Source: Pseudomonadota bacterium
Lineage (GTDB): Bacteria; Pseudomonadota; Gammaproteobacteria; Burkholderiales; Burkholderiaceae_C
Assembly (NCBI GenBank): GCA_020161065.1
Contig: JAIUPH010000007.1
Span: 454,225 to 518,224, forward strand
Reading direction: 5' to 3'
DNA: 64,000 nt
Part shown: positions 24,758 through 31,687 of the stretch, piece after piece
How positions within the stretch are numbered: the stretch's first letter is position 1
How the letters are laid out: every line of letters starts with the position of its first letter
Position numbers and translations under genes: made by a program
The notes under the pieces: model-generated
Told to the model about the DNA's origin: nothing
Database searches by the model: none
What the model saw: only the letters and a program-made list of their open reading frames with translations

Positions 24758-25228
24758 ATGACGGCGATGAGCTTTTCTCTTCCGAATCGTCTGTTGTTCC
24801 GCTGCCTCGCTGCGCTGCTCACTGTGGGTGCGGCGTCGGGGGTCCATGCGCAGGTGACCGTCGATGGAGCCTGGGCGCGCACCACCGTGCCGAACCAGTC
24901 GGCCACCGGTGCCTTCATGCGGCTGACCGCCCAGAAGGATGTCGTGCTGACGGGCGCCAGTTCGCCGGTCGCCGACATCGTCGAAGTGCACGAGATGTGG
25001 ATGGACAGGGGCATCATGCGGATGCGGCCCGCCGATCGCGTGCCCTTGAAGGCCGGCCAGACGATCGAGCTGAAGTCGGGCGGTCTGCACGTCATGATGA
25101 TGGACCTGAAAAAGCAGATCAAGGCGGGCGAGCGCGTGCCCCTGACGCTCTCGTTCACGGCGGCCGACGGCAGCGTGTCGACGGTCGAGGTGAACGCGAC
25201 GGCTGCCTTCGCGCCACCGACACGATGA
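24758..25228 (+). CDS. PCu(A)C periplasmic copper chaperone
   Basis: 156 residues from the ATG at 24758; another ATG at 24767 is equally possible. A signal peptide (LLFRCLAALLTVGAASGVHA) precedes the PCu(A)C domain. Its copper ligands are recognisable as the Met and His pattern in VHEMWMDRGIMRMRP and then, about 20 residues on, GLHVMMMDL. These proteins carry Cu(I) in the periplasm, often toward cytochrome oxidase. Here it lies in a cadmium-type operon before thiol-redox genes, which suggests envelope protection. Confidence 0.85.
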   Translation: MTAMSFSLPNRLLFRCLAALLTVGAASGVHAQVTVDGAWARTTVPNQSATGAFMRLTAQKDVVLTGASSPVADIVEVHEMWMDRGIMRMRPADRVPLKAGQTIELKSGGLHVMMMDLKKQIKAGERVPLTLSFTAADGSVSTVEVNATAAFAPPTR

Positions 25229-25683
25229 GCGAAGATCAGCCGGTTGCCCCGCATGGCAACGGCCGGAACGCCGCGTTCTGGCTGCCGCTGTTCCTGGCCT
25301 GGTTGCTGGCGCTTCTGGCCACGGCTGGCGCGTTGTTTCTGGGCGAGGTGATGGGCAAGACGCCATGCGTGCTGTGCTGGTACCAGCGCATCGCGATGTT
25401 CCCGCTGGTGTTGGTGCTCGGCATGGGCCTGTTCGTGTCGGACGCGCGCAGCGTTCGTTATGCACTGCCGCTGGCCGGCGTGGGGTGGGGCATCGCCGCC
25501 TACCACCTGTTGGTCTTCTGGGGCATGGTGTCCGAAGGGCTGGTGCCGTGCGGCAAGGGGTCGTCCTGCGCCGACGCCGATGTCCAGGTGGCCGGCGTGG
25601 TGCCGATTCCTTTGCTGTCGCTCGCGGCGTTCACGGGAATCCTGGTTGCGTTGTGGGTGGCAAGAAGAAGGGCAAGAACATGA
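25225..25683 (+). CDS. DsbB-like disulfide-bond formation protein
   Basis: 152 residues, four membrane segments. The first loop holds Cys48-Val-Leu-Cys51 (KTPCVLCWYQR), and the second periplasmic loop holds Cys109 and Cys115. This is the pattern of DsbB/BdbC quinone-linked oxidases, which re-oxidise a DsbA partner. The start overlaps the PCu(A)C stop, and the DsbA-like gene starts inside its last codons, so the two form one redox pair. Confidence 0.85.
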   Translation: MSEDQPVAPHGNGRNAAFWLPLFLAWLLALLATAGALFLGEVMGKTPCVLCWYQRIAMFPLVLVLGMGLFVSDARSVRYALPLAGVGWGIAAYHLLVFWGMVSEGLVPCGKGSSCADADVQVAGVVPIPLLSLAAFTGILVALWVARRRART

Positions 25684-26336
25684 GCAGGAAATGGATCGTG
25701 CTGGGCACCGTCGCGGCGGTGGTTCTGGCTTTCGTGGCCGGCGTCGTGGTCTTCACGAACCGCTCGAGCCAGGAAGTGAAGCAGGCGGCGCAGACCCATA
25801 GCGATGCACTGGTCAGGCCGCACTCGCCCGTCTTCGGCAATCCGGCGGCCAAGGTGACGATCGTCGAGTTCTTCGACCCGTCCTGCGAGACCTGCCGGGC
25901 CTTCTATCCGATCGTCAAGCAGATGGTCAACGCGAGCTTCGGCCAGGTCAGGCTGGTGGTGCGCTATGCACCGCTGCACCACGGGTCCGACACAGCGGTC
26001 AAGATCCTCGAGGCGGCGCGGCAGCAGGGCAAGTACTGGGAGGCGCTCGAGCGCGCCCTGGCTGCACAGCCGCAGTGGGCTGCGCACGATCGACCGCAGC
26101 CGCAGATGATCTGGGATCTCATCGGTGACATTGGGCTCGACATGACAAAGGCCAGGGCGGATGCCGACGGCCCGGGCGTCGCCCAGGTGCTGCGGCAGGA
26201 CATTGCCGACATGCAAGCCCTGAAGGTCGATCGGACGCCGGGCTTCTTCGTCAACGGCACGCCGTTGCGTGAGTTCGGCGAGGCGCAGCTCAAGGCGCTC
26301 GTCGATCAGGAGATCAAGAAGGCTGGCACGCCCTGA
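25680..26336 (+). CDS. DsbA-like thioredoxin-fold protein
   Basis: 218 residues. An N-terminal membrane anchor (about 6-25) is followed by a thioredoxin fold with the active site Cys69-Glu-Thr-Cys72 (FFDPSCETCRAF) and a cis-Pro region DRTPGFFVNG near residue 188. The fold is that of DsbA/DsbG-like periplasmic oxidoreductases (Thioredoxin_4 type). With the adjacent DsbB it should form or repair disulfides in exported metal-resistance proteins, many of which here are Cys-rich. It is the last gene of the cad operon. Confidence 0.85.
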   Translation: MSRKWIVLGTVAAVVLAFVAGVVVFTNRSSQEVKQAAQTHSDALVRPHSPVFGNPAAKVTIVEFFDPSCETCRAFYPIVKQMVNASFGQVRLVVRYAPLHHGSDTAVKILEAARQQGKYWEALERALAAQPQWAAHDRPQPQMIWDLIGDIGLDMTKARADADGPGVAQVLRQDIADMQALKVDRTPGFFVNGTPLREFGEAQLKALVDQEIKKAGTP

Positions 26337-26348
26337 ACAGTCGGCGGT

Positions 26349-26732
26349 TCAAGGGGTGATCCGCACCCGGATGTTCACGGGTTCGGCACCGGGGTTGGAC
26401 CACAACCAGCAGTAGTCATGGCTTGCGCTTGGCGCGAGGCGGCCTCTTGCCGCCGTGATCGCCGAGAGGCCTTCCGGGTACTTCACGGCACCGCCCTCGT
26501 GGAGGTGGGTGTTGAATGCGACGGGTGCTTCGGATTCGAAGGCCCAGTCGAGCGCTCGTCCGGGCTGCAGCCTGGTGCACAGTTCGACGAACTCGCCCGG
26601 TGGCGCCGTCAACTGGCGGACCAGAGGGCGGTCGTTCGGCAGCGTCACTTCGACGAGCTGGCGCTGCGCCGGACTGGCCTCCGCCATGCACGCAAGGATG
26701 GCGACGGAGAGCAGGCGCGCTGAGCACGGCAT
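26349..26732 (-). CDS. Exported GOLD-like beta protein with conserved Cys pair (copy 1)
   Basis: 127 residues from the ATG at 26732 (GAGGAG upstream). A signal peptide is followed by a beta-sandwich-like domain: FVELCTRLQPG, LDWAFESEAPVAFNTHLHEG and a C-terminal YCWLWSNPG. A protein with the same pattern lies at 44312-44692 (FVEVCGKLAVG, FNIHYHVG, YCWMWTNKG). Two Cys (likely a disulfide) and the FNxHxH motif are conserved, so metal binding is possible. The pattern around the HxH and YCW motifs resembles GOLD-type domains, without certainty. It follows the sensor kinase on the same strand. Confidence 0.55.
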   Translation of the reverse strand: MPCSARLLSVAILACMAEASPAQRQLVEVTLPNDRPLVRQLTAPPGEFVELCTRLQPGRALDWAFESEAPVAFNTHLHEGGAVKYPEGLSAITAARGRLAPSASHDYCWLWSNPGAEPVNIRVRITP

Positions 26733-26809
26733 TGCAGACTCCTCAACTCTGGCCCGTCCGATTTGGCGGCCGCGCATCGGCACTTGGATGCCGGATCGGG
26801 CTGCGGCGT

Positions 26810-28210
26810 TCAATGCCCTGGAGAGCCGGTTCTTGCTGTGGAGGAGGTGGCCGGCGCCGACAAGCCGGTCTCGTCGGTCCCCGCGTCCCGCAAGCTCATG
26901 CCGATCGCCGAAGTCCCGCCTGACGAATTTGCCAAGGGCCGCCCTCCGTGCATGCGCGCGATGGCCGCAACGATGGACAGTCCGAGCCCGTGGTTGCGAT
27001 CGGCGTCGCTGCGGGAGGCATCGCCGCGGTAGAAGCGGTCGAACAGGCGCGGAAGATCGTCGGGCCCGATGGTGACGCCGCGATTCACCACCTTCAACCG
27101 CACCTCGCCGGCCGCTTCAGCAGTGATCTCCACGCGCACGGTCGACCCGCGCTGCGCATAGCGCGTGGCGTTGCCGATCAGATTGGACAGGGCGCGCTGC
27201 AGCAGCGGGGTGTCGAAGCTGCCCTCGGCATCGCCGACGATCTCCAGCGCCAGGCCGGCATCGACAAGTGCCGCCTCATGGTAGTTGCACACCTGCCGCG
27301 CCAACGCGGCGAGGCTCGGAGTCGGGACGCGTCGAGCTGAGGCGCCGCGATCGGCCTGCGACAGGAACAGCATGTCGTGCACGATGCTGGCGACGCGCTG
27401 CAGTTCCTCCAGGTTCGAGCCGAGCACCTCGCGCAGTTCGTCAGCGTCACGGGCTTTGCGCAATGCGAGCTCGGTGCTGCCGATCAGCGTCGCCAGCGGC
27501 GTGCACAGTTCGTGGGCCACGTCTGCGTTGAAGCCTTCCAGCTGAGCGTAGGCCAGCTCCAGCCGGCCGAGCAACTCGTTGAACTGCGCGATCAGCGGCT
27601 CGAGTTCCTCCGGCTGCGCGGAGCCGTCCAGCCGGCGATGCAGGGTATCGGCCGCGAGTTGCCGGGTCTGGTTCACCAGATCGCGCAGCGGGCGCAGGCC
27701 AAGGCGCACGAGCACGAAGCCGCCGGCCGACACGAGCAGCGCGCCGGCGAGAGCGGCCACCGCGAGCGTGAGTCCGATGCGGCGCAGCAGCGCGGCATCT
27801 TCCCGGATGTCCAGTGCCAGGACGGCATCGAGCGATCCTTGCTCGGGCGCCGGCGCAGGCAGTGCGAACCGTGCGACGCGCACGTCGCCCGTCGGTGTTG
27901 GCGAGGAGCGCCGATAGAACTCCGATCCGTCGGCGGCGCGCGTCAGCGCCAAAGCCATGTCGGGATGGCCGATGAAGAAGTCGTCGAGCTTGTGCTTCAG
28001 CGTCGCCACGTCACCGTCGTGCGACGACTCCGCGAGCAGGTGGCGAAGCTGCACCTGCTTCTGCACCAGTTCCTCCGACTGGCGGGCCTGGAAGCCCAGA
28101 TGCGTGGCGCCGTAGACCGCCGCACACACCACGACAAGGCCGGCCAGGCTCTGCAGGGCCAGCCAGTACGACAGCCGGCGGCCGAGCGACCCGATGCGGC
28201 TGCGGCTCAT
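26810..28210 (-). CDS. Heavy-metal sensor histidine kinase (CusS/CopS type)
   Basis: 466 residues; the start at 28210 overlaps the regulator stop. The layout is a membrane segment at about 15-40, a periplasmic sensor of about 120 residues, a second membrane segment (about 165-185), HAMP, an H box ([12 protein letters not shown], with Cys where Arg is usual), an N box ([11 protein letters not shown]), a G box ([16 protein letters not shown]) and an F box (RFYRG). This is the CusS/CopS/IrlS heavy-metal sensor family. The N-box Asn is followed by Ala-Thr, as in that family. The signal is probably periplasmic copper or silver. Confidence 0.85.
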   Translation of the reverse strand: MSRSRIGSLGRRLSYWLALQSLAGLVVVCAAVYGATHLGFQARQSEELVQKQVQLRHLLAESSHDGDVATLKHKLDDFFIGHPDMALALTRAADGSEFYRRSSPTPTGDVRVARFALPAPAPEQGSLDAVLALDIREDAALLRRIGLTLAVAALAGALLVSAGGFVLVRLGLRPLRDLVNQTRQLAADTLHRRLDGSAQPEELEPLIAQFNELLGRLELAYAQLEGFNADVAHELCTPLATLIGSTELALRKARDADELREVLGSNLEELQRVASIVHDMLFLSQADRGASARRVPTPSLAALARQVCNYHEAALVDAGLALEIVGDAEGSFDTPLLQRALSNLIGNATRYAQRGSTVRVEITAEAAGEVRLKVVNRGVTIGPDDLPRLFDRFYRGDASRSDADRNHGLGLSIVAAIARMHGGRPLANSSGGTSAIGMSLRDAGTDETGLSAPATSSTARTGSPGH

Positions 28211-28893
28211 TCGTCGCGTGACTCCATCACGTAGCCCATGCCGCGCACAGTGTGCAGCAAGGTGCGCTCGAAGGGCGCATCGAGCTTGTTGCGCAGACGG
28301 CGAATGGCGACGTCGATGACGTTCGTCGCGCTGTCGAAGTTCATGTCCCACACCTGCTCGGCGATCTCGGTGCGTGACAGCACCTCGCCTTGCCGGCGCA
28401 CGAACAGCGCGAGCAGGCCGAACTCTTGCGCAGTGAGCTCGAGTCGGCGGCCGGCGCGAACCGCCTTGCGGCGGATCAGGTCGATCTCGAGATCCGCCAG
28501 CCCGAGCACGGTCGCGCCGTCGTTGGCGCGGGCAGGGCGTGCGCGGCGCAGCAGCACCTGGATCCGCGCCAGCAGTTCAGAGAAGGCGAAGGGCTTGACG
28601 AGGTAGTCGTCAGCGCCGCTCTGCAGCCCGCGCACCCGGTCCTCGACACGCACACGGGCGGTCAGCATCAGCACCGGCGTCTGCTTGCTCTGGCGCAACG
28701 CCGCGAGCAGGCCCAGGCCATCGATGCCCGGCAGCATGCCGTCGAGCACGATCAGTTCGTAGTCGGACTCCATCGCGAGGTGCAGGCCATCGACACCGTT
28801 GTGGGCGAGGTCCACCACGAAGCCTTCCTCGGTCAGTCCCTTGCGCAGGTACTCGGCCAGCTTGACCTCGTCGTCGATCACCAGCAGCTTCAT
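28207..28893 (-). CDS. OmpR-family response regulator (CusR/CopR type)
   Basis: 228 residues from the ATG at 28893. The receiver (LLVIDDE ... IVLDGMLPG, phospho-acceptor Asp near residue 51, and K in LVKPF) is followed by a winged-helix output domain ([45 protein letters not shown]). The pattern fits CusR/CopR/IrlR. It is divergent from the DUF4148 gene. The box between them matches the sites before the czcE-like gene and the small gene at 38 kb, so it probably controls all three and itself. Confidence 0.88.
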   Translation of the reverse strand: MKLLVIDDEVKLAEYLRKGLTEEGFVVDLAHNGVDGLHLAMESDYELIVLDGMLPGIDGLGLLAALRQSKQTPVLMLTARVRVEDRVRGLQSGADDYLVKPFAFSELLARIQVLLRRARPARANDGATVLGLADLEIDLIRRKAVRAGRRLELTAQEFGLLALFVRRQGEVLSRTEIAEQVWDMNFDSATNVIDVAIRRLRNKLDAPFERTLLHTVRGMGYVMESRDE

Positions 28894-28927
28894 GCGCAAA
28901 GGGCCCCGATGCGGCAGCTCAGCCAGC

Positions 28928-28982
28928 CTGTCCAATCTGTCATTGGTTCGACCCGTTTCTGTTGGTGCGCGGTTTCTAGATT
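28928..28982 (+). promoter_or_regulatory. CusR/CopR-type site and promoter of the DUF4148 gene
   Basis: CTGTC repeats at 28928 and 28937, the second continuing as CTGTCAT. From GTCAT (28939-28943) it is 15 bases to CTGTTG (28959-28964) and 12 more to TAGATT (28977-28982). The spacer GCGGTTTC before TA is identical to that of the czcE promoter. It is divergent from the regulator gene, so autoregulation is likely. It ends 70 bases before the DUF4148 ATG. Confidence 0.65.
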
Positions 28983-29051
28983 GGCGGTCATGCCGTCAGG
29001 CATCCCGCGGCAGGCTGCCTGCGGGAACTCCCCAGGAAAGGAATAGACACC

Positions 29052-29390
29052 ATGCGCTTCGACAAGTTCGCCATCGCCACCGTCGCCGCCATCTCCACCC
29101 TCTCGTTGCCCGGTCTGTCGCAGGCCGCGTCGACCTATCACGCCGCCGGCGGCGAAGCGGGGTTCACGTACCACCCGGATCACGCCACGAACGGCAAGGC
29201 ACGCGCCGAGGTGCTGGCCGAACTCGAGGCCGCGCGCAAGGACGGCACGCTGGCGCTGATCCAGCGCGGTGCGCCCCTGCCGATCAAGAACGCCGGCCCG
29301 GCCAAGACGCGCCAACAGGTCATCGACGAGATGCGCAACGAGTCGCCCGAACAGCGTCGCGCGCGCATGGAACTGACGGCCGGCGGCTGA
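29052..29390 (+). CDS. DUF4148 exported protein
   Basis: 112 residues with a clear signal peptide (IATVAAISTLSLPGLSQAA), AGGAAAGGA-type Shine-Dalgarno upstream, and the family pattern KARAEVLAELEAARKDGTL followed by KTRQQVIDEM. DUF4148 proteins are small periplasmic proteins of Burkholderiales, often several per genome, with unknown role. The first mature residues include AASTYHAAGGEAGFTYHPDH, with three His that could bind metal. The promoter suggests control by the divergent two-component system. Confidence 0.75.
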   Translation: MRFDKFAIATVAAISTLSLPGLSQAASTYHAAGGEAGFTYHPDHATNGKARAEVLAELEAARKDGTLALIQRGAPLPIKNAGPAKTRQQVIDEMRNESPEQRRARMELTAGG

Positions 29391-29400
29391 GCATCGGGCC

Positions 29401-29649
29401 TCATCCGTGGCGGCGTGGCGGGCTCTTTGCGGAGCCGCCTTGCCGCTTGCGCTTCGTGGCGCCCTGGTTCTTCGCGAGTCGCTGTTCCAGGCGCTGGCTG
29501 TAGCTGCGCTTGGGCTCGGGGACCGGGGGCGGATGGCGCTTGCGCCAGTACCGGTAGGCAAACCAGACCACGACACCGGCGACGAGAAAGCCCAGCCACA
29601 GCCAGGCGATCGTCTGGGCCAGATCGGTGTCGAGATACTTTCGGCCCAT
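29401..29649 (-). CDS. Small single-span membrane protein, 82 aa
   Basis: One membrane segment (about residues 12-34, IAWLWLGFLVAGVVVWFAYRYW) with a long, strongly basic cytoplasmic tail (YSQRLEQRLAKN, then KRKRQGG). It is convergent with the DUF4148 gene (ten bases between) and co-directional with the czc operon. Family and function are not recognised. Confidence 0.5.
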   Translation of the reverse strand: MGRKYLDTDLAQTIAWLWLGFLVAGVVVWFAYRYWRKRHPPPVPEPKRSYSQRLEQRLAKNQGATKRKRQGGSAKSPPRRHG

Positions 29650-29718
29650 GCCAAGTCCTCGAACGGGGATCGAAGGGACTGCGGGAACGCAACCGACAGC
29701 CGCCCGACGCGCCGTTCC

Positions 29719-30261
29719 TCATCTGATATCGGCCACGAGCCGCAGCGACATCGCGCGTTGGCGGGACTCCGCGGCATCGCCGCGTTCAAGTCGATAGTCG
29801 CTGCCCCACACCCAGACGCTGCCGATCACCTCGACAAAGACCACTTCCCCCGCGGCGCCGGCGATGTCCATAGTGGCCGAACCCTCCGGCCACGTGACGG
29901 CGAGGCGGTGACTGCCCGCAGGCAGGCGCCAGCGGGCGAAGGACTCCGGCACCGTATCGACGGACGAAGTGCCATCGCTGCTGACCCGCACGACGTTCTT
30001 GGCATCGCCCCAGCGTTTGCGAACCAGGTAGACCGTCAGCTTGCCGGGTGCGGGTTCAAAGCGCTTCGCATCGGCCTCGATCGATTCCGAAGGGATAGCC
30101 GATGGTGTGCAGGTGAGCGTCGGGCGGTAACTCTTGCCGATGCGGAAGCAGTAGGTGCCGTCGGCGTTCGCGGGCCGCACCGGCTTGGTCATGCAGCCTG
30201 CCGTCAGCAACGCGGAGCCGCCCACGGCGAAGAGCAGGGCGCGTCTGCGTACGAGATTCAT
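29719..30261 (-). CDS. Exported lipoprotein of unknown function (tandem copy 2)
   Basis: 180 residues from the ATG at 30261 (GGGA seven bases upstream; an ATG at 30267 is also possible). A lipobox (SALLTAGC) follows two Arg, giving an outer-membrane or periplasmic lipoprotein. The core PSESIEADAKRFEPAPGKLTVYLVR is shared with the adjacent gene at 30302-30853, so the pair arose by duplication. The VYLVR start of the beta domain recalls DUF2846-type proteins. The genes lie downstream of the czc operon; a metal link is contextual only. Confidence 0.55.
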   Translation of the reverse strand: MNLVRRRALLFAVGGSALLTAGCMTKPVRPANADGTYCFRIGKSYRPTLTCTPSAIPSESIEADAKRFEPAPGKLTVYLVRKRWGDAKNVVRVSSDGTSSVDTVPESFARWRLPAGSHRLAVTWPEGSATMDIAGAAGEVVFVEVIGSVWVWGSDYRLERGDAAESRQRAMSLRLVADIR

Positions 30262-30301
30262 GGTCATATCCCATTCGGTTCAGTTGAGTCCGGTCGCCGT
30301 G

Positions 30302-30853
30302 TCATCGCGGTGCAGAGGTGGTCCACTGCGCGTCCGCGATCAGCCTTGTCGTGCGCGCGCGCAGCTTCGCTCCTGCGGGATCGGCGTCTGACCAGTGGTA
30401 GGGACGATCCAGTGGCACAGACGATCCCGCAAGTTCGACGATGCGCAGCTCCCCAGCCTCTCCTCTGACATCGAAGCCGTGGACCCGCTCGTTCCGCTCG
30501 AACGCGAGTTGATGCGCACCCGGCGCCAAGCGAAGCCGGATCAATGAACGCGGCAGCGTTCCGATCTGCGAGTCCCCATCGACGATGACGGTCAGCGGTC
30601 GAACCGCATCCACCCACGCGGATCGCACCACGTACACCGTGAGCACGCCGGGCGTCGCCTCGAAACGCTTGGCGTCGGCCTCTATCGCAGCGCTGGGTAC
30701 GGGCTCGGGCGTGCAGACCGTGCGCTTCGTGCGTGGCGTCGACATGCAATAGGTCCGGCGGTCGCCTGTGCTCCGCTCAGGGGCACTGGCACACCCTGCC
30801 AAGACTCCAGACGAGGCAATGGCGCCTAGCAAAAGTTGTCTGCGCGAGACCAT
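30302..30853 (-). CDS. Exported lipoprotein of unknown function (tandem copy 1)
   Basis: 183 residues; signal with twin Arg (MVSRRQLLLG) and lipobox (SGVLAGC). It shares AAIEADAKRFEATPGVLTVYVVR and the following beta strands with the downstream copy. A Cys pair in the mature N-terminus (TYCMSTP, TVCTPEP) is conserved in both (TYCFRIG, LTCTPSA), probably a disulfide. The copies have diverged widely outside these parts. It is 40 bases upstream of the second copy and 88 bases downstream of the next czc-side gene. Confidence 0.55.
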   Translation of the reverse strand: MVSRRQLLLGAIASSGVLAGCASAPERSTGDRRTYCMSTPRTKRTVCTPEPVPSAAIEADAKRFEATPGVLTVYVVRSAWVDAVRPLTVIVDGDSQIGTLPRSLIRLRLAPGAHQLAFERNERVHGFDVRGEAGELRIVELAGSSVPLDRPYHWSDADPAGAKLRARTTRLIADAQWTTSAPR

Positions 30854-30941
30854 TCGGTTCTCCTGATCTGTTCATGTCATGGCCTGCAGCGCCGCCAGAG
30901 CGGCTCGGTGAGGCCGCAGCGCCAATGCTCGGGAACGCCGC

Positions 30942-31313
30942 CTACTTCAGCGTGAACCGCGCGGCCACGGCTGGCTTCCCATTCAATGCCACATCCGCCA
31001 GCACCTTGGTACCGGCGCCGACCTTGAAGCTGCCCTTGGCTTCGAGCTTGTCGCCAGCCAGCGCCAGCGGCGCCTCGGTCTTGTCGTTGCCGTTGAACAC
31101 CGTGACCTTGCCGGTGGCGCTGGTCAGTTTCATGGGTTTGCCGTGGTCGCTGACGTGGATCACGATCAGGTCCGCCTTGGCGACGAGTTCCATGTCGCCG
31201 GCCTTGGTTTCGACGACGACGCCGCCATGCTTCGGCGCGTGGTCCTCAGCGGCGAACGCGGGCGCTGCCGCGGCGGCGGCGGAGATCAGGAGGGTCGTGA
31301 GAAGGTGCTTCAT
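30942..31313 (-). CDS. Periplasmic protein at the end of the czc operon, 123 aa
   Basis: A signal peptide (LLTTLLISAAAAAAPAFA) is followed by a mature start AEDHAPKHGGVVVE, with His residues suited to metal binding, and a beta-rich domain. The HGG start followed by beta strands resembles a module found at the N-terminus of some CzcB-type adaptors, so it may deliver or sense metal for the pump. That is inference from pattern and place. It follows the PII-like gene by 35 bases. Confidence 0.55.
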   Translation of the reverse strand: MKHLLTTLLISAAAAAAPAFAAEDHAPKHGGVVVETKAGDMELVAKADLIVIHVSDHGKPMKLTSATGKVTVFNGNDKTEAPLALAGDKLEAKGSFKVGAGTKVLADVALNGKPAVAARFTLK

Positions 31314-31348
31314 CGTGAGTCCTTGGTGGGTTGAAAGAACGGGGGGGT

Positions 31349-31687
31349 TCAGTGGATGGGCGTCGCGCTGACCACATCGATGACGGTGATCCATCCGGCG
31401 ATCGCCTGGCCAGTGCGGGCGGCGTCGGTGAGCGCTGCCGAGAGGGCCTCGACCTCGCTGTCCTCGCACAGCAGCTCCAGCTTGTATTCGTTGACGACTT
31501 CGTCGCCGAGGTCCATCGCATAGTGCTTCTCGTCGCTGTCCAGCGGCAGCAGCGAGCCCTTCACGATGTAGACGGCGAGGTTGTGGCGGCGGCCTCCGCG
31601 GGCGCCGCCCCACGCCGGGCTGTCCTTCAGTGCCGCGATCACGTCGGCGATGCGGCTGCGATGCACGTAGGCCTTGATTTCCTTCAT
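31349..31687 (-). CDS. PII-like signalling protein linked to RND metal efflux (PII-NG type)
   Basis: 112 residues with the PII fold pattern: MKEIKAYVHRSRIADVIAAL at the start and a C-terminal GWITVIDV strand. The classic GlnB uridylylation site (Tyr51 in the T loop) is not present in the expected form; the loop reads VYIVKGSLLPLD. A group of PII paralogs without this site is known to be encoded in operons with heavy-metal RND pumps. The start overlaps the czcA stop. It may couple pump activity to a small molecule or metal. Confidence 0.75.
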   Translation of the reverse strand: MKEIKAYVHRSRIADVIAALKDSPAWGGARGGRRHNLAVYIVKGSLLPLDSDEKHYAMDLGDEVVNEYKLELLCEDSEVEALSAALTDAARTGQAIAGWITVIDVVSATPIH

